Positions 1 through 10,736 of a stretch of DNA of 64,000 nucleotides are shown piece by piece. The translations under genes and the position numbers were made by a program. The stretch comes from Rallus limicola. Lineage: Eukaryota; Chordata; Aves; Gruiformes; Rallidae. The notes beneath the pieces are model-generated. The model had not been told where the DNA came from and made no database searches. It saw nothing but the letters and a program-made list of their open reading frames with translations. The stretch is from NCBI GenBank assembly GCA_022605955.1, contig JAKCOZ010000241.1, positions 1-64,000 of the forward strand, given 5' to 3'. Every line of letters starts with the position of its first letter. Position 1 is the stretch's first letter.

Positions 1-60
1 GTAGCAGGTATGTTCCTTCTTTCCAGGCAAAGGAAAAGGCTGAGAGCCAAAGTGACAGGG
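1..60 (+). repeat. Left-edge partial monomer
   Basis: The window opens at monomer phase 139, inside the GTAGCAGGTATGTTCCTTC variant of the second variable site. The array therefore continues upstream of the window. Confidence 0.95.
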
Positions 61-93
61 TCTGCTTGTGTGTCCTGTTAGGAGGTTTCAGAC

Positions 94-118
94 AAGCTAT
101 GCCTTTCCGTCCTAGCTT
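94..118 (+). other. Small dyad AAGCTA / TAGCTT with variable loop (example)
   Basis: In every monomer phases 34-39 (AAGCTA) and 53-58 (TAGCTT) are perfect reverse complements separated by 13 bases. The loop holds the most frequently changed site of the monomer, phases 47-52: CATGCC, CAGTCC, CAATCC, CCGTCC, CAGGCC or CATTCC. The first example is given; it repeats throughout the array. Any cruciform or protein-binding role is inference. Confidence 0.6.
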
Positions 119-420
119 CTTTACTTTGGGAGTTATTGCTGGACGTTTAGCATGTTTTGAACTGCAGTCTGCTAGGGGCCGAGAAAGCACCGTAGGAGGT
201 TCCAGGCATGTTCCCTCTTTCCAGGCAAAGGAAAAGGCTGAGAGCCAAAGTGACAGGGTCTGCTTGTGTGTCCTGTTAGGAGGTTTCAGACAAGCTATGG
301 CCTTTCATGCCTAGCTTCTTTACTTTGGGAGTTATTGCTGGACGTTTAGCATGTTTTGAACTGCAGTCTGCTAGGGCCGAGAAAAGCACCGTAGGAGCTT
401 CCAGGCATGTTCCCTCTTTC

Positions 421-424
421 CATA
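421..424 (+). other. 200-bp monomer, TA insertion (1 of 8)
   Basis: TTTCCATAGGC replaces TTTCCAGGC at phase 163/164, adding 2 bp. Its 32-monomer partner is at 6,771. Confidence 0.9.
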
Positions 425-3400
425 GGCAAAGGAAAAGGCTGAGAGCCAAAGTGACAGGGTCTGCTTGTGTGTCCTGTTAGGAGGTTTCAGACAAGCTATG
501 CCTTTCATGCCTAGCTTCTTTACTTTGGGAGTTATTGCTGGACGTTTAGCATGTTTTGAACTGCAGTCTGCTAGGCCGAGAAAAGCACCGTAGGAGGTTC
601 CAGGCATGTTCCCTCTTTCCAGGCAAAGGAAAAGGCTGAGAGCCAAAGTGACAGGGTCTGCTTGTGTGTCCTGTTAGGAGGTTTCAGACAAGCTATGCCT
701 TTCAGTCCTAGCTTCTTTACTTTGGGAGTTATTGCTGGACGTTTAGCATGTTTTGAACTGCAGTCTGCTAGGGCCGAGAAAAGCACCGTAGGAGCTTCCA
801 GGCATGTTCCCTCTTTCCAGGCAAAGGAAAAGGCTGAGAGCCAAAGTGACAGGGTCTGCTTGTGTGTCCTGTTAGGAGGTTTCAGACAAGCTATGCCTTT
901 CATGCCTAGCTTCTTTACTTTGGTAGTTATTGCTGGACGTTTAGCATGTTTTGAACTGCAGTCTGCTAGGGCCGAGAAAAGCACTGTAGGAGGTAGCAGG
1001 TATGTTCCTTCTTTCCAGGCAAAGGAAAAGGCTGAGAGCCAAAGTGACAGGGTCTGCTTGTGTGTCCTGTTAGGAGGTTTCAGACAAGCTATGCCTTTCA
1101 TGCCTAGCTTCTTTACTTTGGGAGTTATTGCTGGACGTTTAGCATGTTTTGAACTGCAGTCTGCTAGGGCCGAGAAAAGCACCGTAGGAGGGTTCCAGGC
1201 ATGTTCCCTCTTTCCAGGCAAAGGAAAAAGGCTGAGAGCCAAAGTGACAGGGTCTGCTTGTGTGTCCTGTTAGGGAGGTTTCAGACAAGCTATGCCTTTC
1301 AGTCCTAGCTTCTTTACTTTGGGAGTTATTGCTGGACGTTTAGCATGTTTTGAACTGCAGTCTGCTAGGGCCGAGAAAAGCACTGTAGGAGGTAGCAGGT
1401 ATGTTCCTTCTTTCCAGGCAAAGGAAAAGGCTGAGAGCCAAAGTGACAGGGTCTGCTTGTGTGTCCTGTTAGGAGGTTTCAGACAAGCTATGCCTTTCAT
1501 GCCTAGCTTCTTTACTTTGGGAGTTATTGCTGGACGTTTAGCATGTTTTGAACTGCAGTCTGCTAGGCCGAGAAAAGCACCGTAGGAGGTTCCAGGCATG
1601 TTCCCTCTTTCCAGGCAAAGGAAAAGGCTGAGAGCCAAAGTGACAGGGGTCTGCTTGTGTGTCCTGTTAGGAGGTTTCAGACAAGCTATGCCTTTCATGC
1701 CTAGCTTCTTTCTTTGGGAGTTATTGCTGGACGTTTAGCATGTTTTGAACTGCAGTCTGCTAGGGCCGAGAAAAGCAACCGTAGGAGCTTCCAGGCATGT
1801 TCCCTCTTTCCAGGCAAAGGAAAAGGCTGAGAGCCAAAGTGACAGGGTCTGCTTGTGTGTCCTGTTAGGAGGTTTCAGACAAGCTATGCCTTTCATGCCT
1901 AGCTTCTTTACTTTGGGAGTTATTGCTGGACGTTTAGCATGTTTTGAACTGCAGTCTGCTAGGGCCGAGAAAAGCACCGTAGGAGCTTCCAGGCATGTTC
2001 CCTCTTTCCAGGCAAAGGAAAAGGCTGAGAGCCAAAGTGACAGGGTCTGCTTGTGTGTCCTGTTAGGAGGTTTCAGACAAGCTATGCCTTTCAGTCCTAG
2101 CTTCTTTACTTTGGGAGTTATTGCTGGACGTTTAGCATGTTTTGAACTGCAGTCTGCTAGGACCGAGAAAAGCACTGTAGGAGGTAGCAGGTATGTTCCT
2201 TCTTTCCAGGCAAAGGAAAAGGCTGAGAGCCAAAGTGACAGGGTCTGCTTGTGTGTCCTGTTAGGAGGTTTCAGACAAGCTATGCCTTTCAGTCCTAGCT
2301 TCTTTACTTTGGGAGTTATTGCTGGACGTTTAGCATGTTTTGAACTGCAGTCTGCTAGGGCCGAGAAAAGCACCGTAGGAGGTTCCAGGCATGTTCCCCT
2401 CTTTCCAGGCAAAGGAAAAGGCTGAGAGCCAAAGTGACAGGGTCTGCTTGTGTGTCCCTGTTAGGAGGTTTCAGACAAGCTATGCCTTTCAGTCCTAGCT
2501 TCTTTACTTTGGGAGTTATTGCTGGGACGTTTAGCATGTTTTGAACTGCAGTCTGCTAGGGCCGAGAAAAGCACCGTAGGAGGTTCCAGGCATGTTCCCC
2601 TCTTTCCAGGCAAAGGAAAAGGGCTGAGAGCCAAAGTGACAGGGTCTGCTTGTGTGTCCTGTTAGGAGGTTTCAGACAAGCTATGCCTTTCATGCCTAGC
2701 TTCTTTACTTTGGGAGTTATTGCTGGACGTTTAGCATGTTTTGAACTGCAGTCTGCTAGGGCCGAGAAAAGCACCGTAGGAGGTTCCAGGCATGTTCCCT
2801 CTTTCCAGGCAAAGGAAAAGGCTGAGAGCCAAAGTGACAGGGTCTGCTTGTGTGTCCTGTTAGGAGGTTTCAGACAAGCTATGCCTTTCATGCCTAGCTT
2901 CTTTACTTTGGGAGTTATTGCTGGACGTTTAGCATGTTTTGAACTGCAGTCTGCTAGGGCCGAGAAAAGCACCGTAGGAGGTTCCAGCCATGTTCCCTCT
3001 TTCCAGGCAAAGGAAAAGGCTGAGAGCCAAAGTGACAGGGTCTGCTTGTGTGTCCTGTTAGGAGGTTTCAGACAAGCTATGCCTTTCAATCCTAGCTTCT
3101 TTACTTTGGGAGTTATTGCTGGACGTTTAGCATGTTTTGAACTGCAGTCTGCTAGGGCCGAGAAAAGCACCGTAGGAGGTTCCAGGCATGTTCCTCTTTC
3201 CAGGCAAAGGAAAAGGCTGAGAGCCAAAGTGGACAGGGTCTGCTTGTGTGTCCTGTTAGGAGGTTTCAGACAAGCTATGCCTTTCATGCCTAGCTTCTTT
3301 ACTTTGGGAGTTATTGCTGGACGTTTAGCATGTTTTGAACTGCAGTCTGCTAGGGCCGAGAAAAGCACCGTAGGAGCTTCCAGGCATGTTCCCTCTTTCC

Positions 3401-4388
3401 AGGCAAAGGAAAAGGCTGAGAGCCAAAGTGACAGGGTCTGCTTGTGTGTCCTGTTAGGAGGTTTCAGACAAGCTATGCCTTTCATGCCTAGCTTCTTTAC
3501 TTTGGGAGTTATTGCTGGACGTTTAGCATGTTTTGAACTGCAGTCTGCTAGGGCCGAGAAAAGCACCGTAGGAGGTTCCAGGCATGTTCCCTCTTTCCAG
3601 GCAAAGGAAAAGGCTGAGAGCCAAAGTGACAGGGTCTGCTTGTGTGTCCTGTTAGGAGGTTTCAGACAAGCTATGCCTTTCAGTCCTAGCTTCTTTACTT
3701 TGGGAGTTATTGCTGGACGTTTAGCATGTTTTGAACTGCAGTCTGCTAGGACCGAGAAAAGCACTGTAGGAGGTAGCAGGTATGTTCCTTCTTTCCAGCA
3801 AAGGAAAAGCTGAGAGCCAAAGTGACAGGGTCTGCTTGTGTGTCCTGTTAGGAGGTTTCAGACAAGCTATGCCTTTCAGTCCTAGCTTCTTTACTTTGGG
3901 AGTTATTGCTGGACGTTTAGCATGTTTTGAACTGCAGTCTGCTAGGGCCGAGAAAAGCACCGTAGGAGGTTCCAGGCATGTTCCCTCTTTCCAGGCAAAG
4001 GAAAAGGCTGAGAGCCAAAGTGACAGGGTCTGCTTGTGTGTCCTGTTAGGAGGTTTCAGACAAGCTATGCCTTTCAGTCCTAGCTTCTTTACTTTGGGAG
4101 TTATTGCTGGACGTTTAGCATGTTTTGAACTGCAGTCTGCTAGGGCCGAGAAAAGCACCGTAGGAGGTTCCAGGCATGTTCCCTCTTTCCAGGCAAAGGA
4201 AAAGGCTGAGAGCCAAAGTGACAGGGTCTGCTTGTGTGTCCTGTTAGGAGGTTTCAGACAAGCTATGCCTTTCATGCCTAGCTTCTTTACTTTGGGAGTT
4301 ATTGCTGGACGTTTAGCATGTTTTGAACTGCAGTCTGCTAGGGCCGAGAAAAGCACCGTAGGAGCTTCCCAGGCATGTTCCCTCTTTC

Positions 4389-4392
4389 CATA
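4389..4392 (+). other. 200-bp monomer, TA insertion (2 of 8)
   Basis: TTTCCATAGGC is followed by the private change AAATGAAAAGG. The same pair of changes recurs at 10,733, confirming common descent. Confidence 0.9.
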
Positions 4393-5778
4393 GGCAAATG
4401 AAAAGGCTGAGAGCCAAAGTGACAGGGTCTGCTTGTGTGTCCTGTTAGGAGGTTTCAGACAAGCTATGCCTTTCATGCCTAGCTTCTTTACTTTGGGAGT
4501 TATTGCTGGACGTTTAGCATGTTTTGAACTGCAGTCTGCTAGGGCCGAGAAAAGCACCGTAGGAGCTTCCAGGCATGTTCCCTCTTTCCAGGCAAAGGAA
4601 AAGGCTGAGAGCCAAAGTGACAGGGTCTGCTTGTGTGTCCTGTTAGGAGGTTTCAGACAAGCTATGCCTTTCAGTCCTAGCTTCTTTACTTTGGGAGTTA
4701 TTGCTGGACGTTTAGCATGTTTTGAACTGCAGTCTGCTAGGGCCGAGAAAAGCACCGTAGGAGGTACGAGGCATGTTCCCTCTTTCCAGGCAAAGGAAAA
4801 GGCTGAGAGCCAAAGTGACAGGGTCTGCTTGTGTGTCCTGTTAGGAGGTTTCAGACAAGCTATGCCTTTCATGCCTAGCTTCTTTACTTTGGGAGTTATT
4901 GCTTGACGTTTAGCATGTTTTGAACTGCAGTCTGCTAGGGCCGAGAAAAGCACCGTAGGAGCTTCCAGGCATGTTCCCTCTTTCCAGGCAAAGGAAAAGG
5001 CTGAGAGCCAAAGTGACAGGGTCTGCTTGTGTGTCCTGTTAGGAGGTTTCAGACAAGCTATGCCTTTCAGTCCTAGCTTCTTTACTTTGGGAGTTATTGC
5101 TGGACGTTTAGCATGTTTTGAACTGCAGTCTGCTAGGGCCGAGAAAAGCACCGTAGGAGCTTCCAGGCATGTTCCCCTCTTTCCAGGCAAAGGAAAAGGC
5201 TGAGAGCCAAAGTGGACAGGGTCTGCTTGTGTGTCCTGTTAGGAGGTTTCAGACAAGCTATGCCTTTCAGTCCTAGCTTCTTTACTTTGGGAGTTATTGC
5301 TGGACGTTTAGCATGTTTTGAACTGCAGTCTGCTAGGGCCGAGAAAAGCACCGTAGGAGGTTCCAGGCATGTTCCCTCTTTCCAGGCAAAGGAAAAGGCT
5401 GAGAGCCAAAGTGACAGGGTCTGCTTGTGTGTCCTGTTAGGAGGTTTCAGACAAGCTATGCCTTTCATGCCTAGCTTCTTTACTTTGGGAGTTATTGCTG
5501 GACGTTTAGCATGTTTTGAACTGCAGTCTGCTTGGGCCGAGAAAAGCACCGTAGGAGGTTCCAGGCATGTTCCCTCTTTCCAGGCAAAGGAAAAGGCTGA
5601 GAGCCAAAGTGACAGGGTCTGCTTGTGTGTCCTGTTAGGAGGTTTCAGACAAGCTATGCCTTTCAGTCCTAGCTTCTTTACTTTGGGAGTTATTGCTGGA
5701 CGTTTAGCATGTTTTGAACTGCAGTCTGCTAGGGCCGAGAAAAGCACCGTAGGAGCTTCCAGGAGTGTTCCCTCTTTC

Positions 5779-5782
5779 CACA
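5779..5782 (+). other. 200-bp monomer, CA form (3 of 8)
   Basis: TTTCCACAGGC has the 2-bp insertion as CA instead of TA. The upstream AGGAGTGTTCC is also private. The only other CA form is at 17,669. Confidence 0.9.
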
Positions 5783-6770
5783 GGCAAAGGAAAAGGCTGA
5801 GAGCCAAAGTGACAGGGTCTGCTTGTGTGTCCTGTTAGGAGGTTTCAGACAAGCTATGCCTTTCAGTCCTAGCTTCTTTACTTTGGGAGTTATTGCTGGA
5901 CGTTTAGCATGTTTTGAACTGCAGTCTGCTAGGGCCGAGAAAAGCACCGTAGGAGCTTCCAGGCATGTTCCCTCTTTCCAGGCAAAGGAAAAGGCTGAGA
6001 GCCAAAGTGACAGGGTCTGCTTGTGTGTCCTGTTAGGAGGTTTCAGACAAGCTATGCCTTTCAGTCCTAGCTTCTTTACTTTGGGAGTTATTGCTGGACG
6101 TTTAGCATGTTTTGAACTGCAGTCTGCTAGGGCCGAGAAAAGCACCGTAGGAGCTTCCAGGCATGTTCCCTCTTTCCAGGCAAAGGAAAAGGCTGAGAGC
6201 CAAAGTGACAGGGTCTGCTTGTGTGTCCTGTTAGGAGGTTTCAGAAAAGCTATGCCTTTCAGTCCTAGCTTCTTTACTTTGGGAGTTATTGCTGGACGTT
6301 TAGCATGTTTTGAACTGCAGTCTGCTAGGACCGAGAAAAGCACTGTAGGAGGTAGCAGGTATGTTCCTTCTTTCCAGGCAAAGGAAAAGGCTGAGAGCCA
6401 AAGTGACAGGGTCTGCTTGTGTGTCCTGTTAGGAGGTTTCAGACAAGCTATGCCTTTCCGTCCTAGCTTCTTTACTTTGGGAGTTATTGCTGGACGTTTA
6501 GCATGTTTTGAACTGCAGTCTGCTAGGGCCGAGAAAAGCACCGTAGGAGGTTCCAGGCATGTTCCCTCTTTCCAGGCAAAGGAAAAGGCTGAGAGCCAAA
6601 GTGACAGGGTCTGCTTGTGTGTCCTGTTAGGAGGTTTCAGACAAGCTATGCCTTTCATGCCTAGCTTCTTTACTTTGGGAGTTATTGCTGGACGTTTAGC
6701 ATGTTTTGAACTGCAGTCTGCTAGGGCCGAGAAAAGCACCGTAGGAGCTTCCAGGCATGTTCCCTCTTTC

Positions 6771-6774
6771 CATA
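6771..6774 (+). other. 200-bp monomer, TA insertion (4 of 8)
   Basis: TTTCCATAGGC. It lies 5 monomers after the previous 200-bp form and is the 32-mer partner of 421. Confidence 0.9.
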
Positions 6775-9700
6775 GGCAAAGGAAAAGGCTGAGAGCCAAA
6801 GTGACAGGGTCTGCTTGTGTGTCCTGTTAGGAGGTTTCAGACAAGCTATGCCTTTCATGCCTAGCTTCTTTACTTTGGGAGTTATTGCTGGACGTTTAGC
6901 ATGTTTTGAACTGCAGTCTGCTAGGGCCGAGAAAAGCACCGTAGGAGGTTCCAGGCATGTTCCCTCTTTCCAGGCAAAGGAAAAGGCTGAGAGCCAAAGT
7001 GACAGGGTCTGCTTGTGTGTCCTGTTAGGAGGTTTCAGACAAGCTATGCCTTTCATGCCTAGCTTCTTTACTTTGGGAGTTATTGCTGGACGTTTAGCAT
7101 GTTTTGAACTGCAGTCTGCTAGGGCCGAGAAAAGCACCGTAGGAGCTTCCAGGCATGTTCCCTCTTTCCAGGCAAAGGAAAAGGCTGAGAGCCAAAGTGA
7201 CAGGGTCTGCTTGTGTGTCCTGTTAGGAGGTTTCAGACAAGCTATGCCTTTCATGCCTAGCTTCTTTACTTTGGTAGTTATTGCTGGACGTTTAGCATGT
7301 TTTGAACTGCAGTCTGCTAGGGCCGAGAAAAGCACTGTAGGAGGTAGCAGGTATGTTCCTTCTTTCCAGGCAAAGGAAAAGGCTGAGAGCCAAAGTGACA
7401 GGGTCTGCTTGTGTGTCCTGTTAGGAGGTTTCAGACAAGCTATGCCTTTCATGCCTAGCTTCTTTACTTTGGGAGTTATTGCTGGACGTTTAGCATGTTT
7501 TGAACTGCAGTCTGCTAGGGCCGAGAAAAGCACCGTAGGAGGTTCCAGGCATGTTCCCTCTTTCCAGGCAAAGGAAAAGGCTGAGAGCCAAAGTGACAGG
7601 GTCTGCTTGTGTGTCCTGTTAGGAGGTTTCAGACAAGCTATGCCTTTCAGTCCTAGCTTCTTTACTTTGGGAGTTATTGCTGGACGTTTAGCATGTTTTG
7701 AACTGCAGTCTGCTAGGGCCGAGAAAAGCACTGTAGGAGGTAGCAGGTATGTTCCTTCTTTCCAGGCAAAGGAAAAGGCTGAGAGCCAAAGTGACAGGGT
7801 CTGCTTGTGTGTCCTGTTAGGAGGTTTCAGACAAGCTATGCCTTTCATGCCTAGCTTCTTTACTTTGGGAGTTATTGCTGGACGTTTAGCATGTTTTGAA
7901 CTGCAGTCTGCTAGGGCCGAGAAAAGCACCGTAGGAGGTTCCAGGCATGTTCCCTCTTTCCAGGCAAAGGAAAAGGCTGAGAGCCAAAGTGACAGGGTCT
8001 GCTTGTGTGTCCTGTTAGGAGGTTTCAGACAAGCTATGCCTTTCATGCCTAGCTTCTTTACTTTGGGAGTTATTGCTGGACGTTTAGCATGTTTTGAACT
8101 GCAGTCTGCTAGGGCCGAGAAAAGCACCGTAGGAGCTTCCAGGCATGTTCCCTCTTTCCAGGCAAAGGAAAAGGCTGAGAGCCAAAGTGACAGGGTCTGC
8201 TTGTGTGTCCTGTTAGGAGGTTTCAGACAAGCTATGCCTTTCAGTCCTAGCTTCTTTACTTTGGGAGTTATTGCTGGACGTTTAGCATGTTTTGAACTGC
8301 AGTCTGCTAGGGCCGAGAAAAGCACCGTAGGAGGTTCCAGGCATGTTCCCTCTTTCCAGGCAAAGGAAAAGGCTGAGAGCCAAAGTGACAGGGTCTGCTT
8401 GTGTGTCCTGTTAGGAGGTTTCAGACAAGCTATGCCTTTCAGTCCTAGCTTCTTTACTTTGGGAGTTATTGCTGGACGTTTAGCATGTTTTGAACTGCAG
8501 TCTGCTAGGACCGAGAAAAGCACTGTAGGAGGTAGCAGGTATGTTCCTTCTTTCCAGGCAAAGGAAAAGGCTGAGAGCCAAAGTGACAGGGTCTGCTTGT
8601 GTGTCCTGTTAGGAGGTTTCAGACAAGCTATGCCTTTCAGTCCTAGCTTCTTTACTTTGGGAGTTATTGCTGGACGTTTAGCATGTTTTGAACTGCAGTC
8701 TGCTAGGGCCGAGAAAAGCACCGTAGGAGGTTCCAGGCATGTTCCCTCTTTCCAGGCAAAGGAAAAGGCTGAGAGCCAAAGTGACAGGGTCTGCTTGTGT
8801 GTCCTGTTAGGAGGTTTCAGACAAGCTATGCCTTTCAGTCCTAGCTTCTTTACTTTGGGAGTTATTGCTGGACGTTTAGCATGTTTTGAACTGCAGTCTG
8901 CTAGGGCCGAGAAAAGCACCGTAGGAGGTTCCAGGCATGTTCCCTCTTTCCAGGCAAAGGAAAAGGCTGAGAGCCAAAGTGACAGGGTCTGCTTGTGTGT
9001 CCTGTTAGGAGGTTTCAGACAAGCTATGCCTTTCATGCCTAGCTTCTTTACTTTGGGAGTTATTGCTGGACGTTTAGCATGTTTTGAACTGCAGTCTGCT
9101 AGGGCCGAGAAAAGCACCGTAGGAGGTTCCAGGCATGTTCCCTCTTTCCAGGCAAAGGAAAAGGCTGAGAGCCAAAGTGACAGGGTCTGCTTGTGTGTCC
9201 TGTTAGGAGGTTTCAGACAAGCTATGCCTTTCATGCCTAGCTTCTTTACTTTGGGAGTTATTGCTGGACGTTTAGCATGTTTTGAACTGCAGTCTGCTAG
9301 GGCCGAGAAAAGCACCGTAGGAGGTTCCAGCCATGTTCCCTCTTTCCAGGCAAAGGAAAAGGCTGAGAGCCAAAGTGACAGGGTCTGCTTGTGTGTCCTG
9401 TTAGGAGGTTTCAGACAAGCTATGCCTTTCAATCCTAGCTTCTTTACTTTGGGAGTTATTGCTGGACGTTTAGCATGTTTTGAACTGCAGTCTGCTAGGG
9501 CCGAGAAAAGCACCGTAGGAGGTTCCAGGCATGTTCCCTCTTTCCAGGCAAAGGAAAAGGCTGAGAGCCAAAGTGACAGGGTCTGCTTGTGTGTCCTGTT
9601 AGGAGGTTTCAGACAAGCTATGCCTTTCATGCCTAGCTTCTTTACTTTGGGAGTTATTGCTGGACGTTTAGCATGTTTTGAACTGCAGTCTGCTAGGGCC

Positions 9701-10732
9701 GAGAAAAGCACCGTAGGAGCTTCCAGGCATGTTCCCTCTTTCCAGGCAAAGGAAAAGGCTGAGAGCCAAAGTGACAGGGTCTGCTTGTGTGTCCTGTTAG
9801 GAGGTTTCAGACAAGCTATGCCTTTCAGTCCTAGCTTCTTTACTTTGGGAGTTATTGCTGGACGTTTAGCATGTTTTGAACTGCAGTCTGCTAGGGCCGA
9901 GAAAAGCACCGTAGGAGGTTCCAGGCATGTTCCCTCTTTCCAGGCAAAGGAAAAGGCTGAGAGCCAAAGTGACAGGGTCTGCTTGTGTGTCCTGTTAGGA
10001 GGTTTCAGACAAGCTATGCCTTTCAGTCCTAGCTTCTTTACTTTGGGAGTTATTGCTGGACGTTTAGCATGTTTTGAACTGCAGTCTGCTAGGACCGAGA
10101 AAAGCACTGTAGGAGGTAGCAGGTATGTTCCTTCTTTCCAGGCAAAGGAAAAGGCTGAGAGCCAAAGTGACAGGGTCTGCTTGTGTGTCCTGTTAGGAGG
10201 TTTCAGACAAGCTATGCCTTTCAGTCCTAGCTTCTTTACTTTGGGAGTTATTGCTGGACGTTTAGCATGTTTTGAACTGCAGTCTGCTAGGGCCGAGAAA
10301 AGCACCGTAGGAGGTTCCAGGCATGTTCCCTCTTTCCAGGCAAAGGAAAAGGCTGAGAGCCAAAGTGACAGGGTCTGCTTGTGTGTCCTGTTAGGAGGTT
10401 TCAGACAAGCTATGCCTTTCCGTCCTAGCTTCTTTACTTTGGGAGTTATTGCTGGACGTTTAGCATGTTTTGAACTGCAGTCTGCTAGGGCCGAGAAAAG
10501 CACCGTAGGAGGTTCCAGGCATGTTCCCTCTTTCCAGGCAAAGGAAAAGGCTGAGAGCCAAAGTGACAGGGTCTGCTTGTGTGTCCTGTTAGGAGGTTTC
10601 AGACAAGCTATGCCTTTCATGCCTAGCTTCTTTACTTTGGGAGTTATTGCTGGACGTTTAGCATGTTTTGAACTGCAGTCTGCTAGGGCCGAGAAAAGCA
10701 CCGTAGGAGCTTCCAGGCATGTTCCCTCTTTC

Positions 10733-10736
10733 CATA
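10733..10736 (+). other. 200-bp monomer, TA insertion (5 of 8)
   Basis: TTTCCATAGGCAAATG. It is 20 monomers after 6,771 and is the partner of 4,389. Confidence 0.9.

Larger units (their letters stand above)
1..4945 (+). repeat. 32-monomer-spaced duplication, copy 1
   Basis: The order of monomer variants here matches 6,350-11,290 at an offset of 32 monomers. Paired private markers are TTTCCGTCC (99 and about 6,458), CCATAGGC (421 and 6,771), TTTGGTAG (921 and 7,272), TTCCAGCCATG followed by a TTTCAATCC monomer (2,981 and 9,324), CCATAGGCAAATG (4,389 and 10,733) and GGTACGAGG (4,763 and 11,107). Each offset equals 6,336 bp (32 x 198) plus the indels counted between. Colinearity is lost after about 4,945, and the left end lies outside the window. 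This copy alone carries dense single-base indels. Confidence 0.88.
172..5222 (+). other. Cluster of single-base indels
   Basis: I count about 23 one-base gains or losses here apart from the 2-bp TA forms. Examples are TAGGGGCC (about 176), TATGGCC (297), TAGGCCG (573, 1,567), GGAGGGTTCC (1,190), AGGAAAAAGG (1,229), TTAGGGAGG (1,273), CAGGGGTC (1,648), GTTCCCCTC (2,397, 2,598, 5,175), TGTCCCTG (2,457), GCTGGGACG (2,525), AAAAGGGCTG (2,621), GTGGACAG (3,231, 5,214) and TTCCAGCAAAGG (3,799). Most change a G, C or A run by one. The other 58.7 kb has two such events in total. The duplicated partner at 6.35-11.3 kb has none of them. They are therefore recent or, more simply, consensus sequencing errors. 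Confidence 0.85.

Noticed and set aside
123..199. Alpha-satellite-like box at GCACCGTAGG
   Set aside because: CACCGTAG matches the end of the known pJ-alpha motif, but the preceding bases (GAGAAAAG) do not, and the 198-bp monomer is not alpha satellite (171 bp). It is probably chance.
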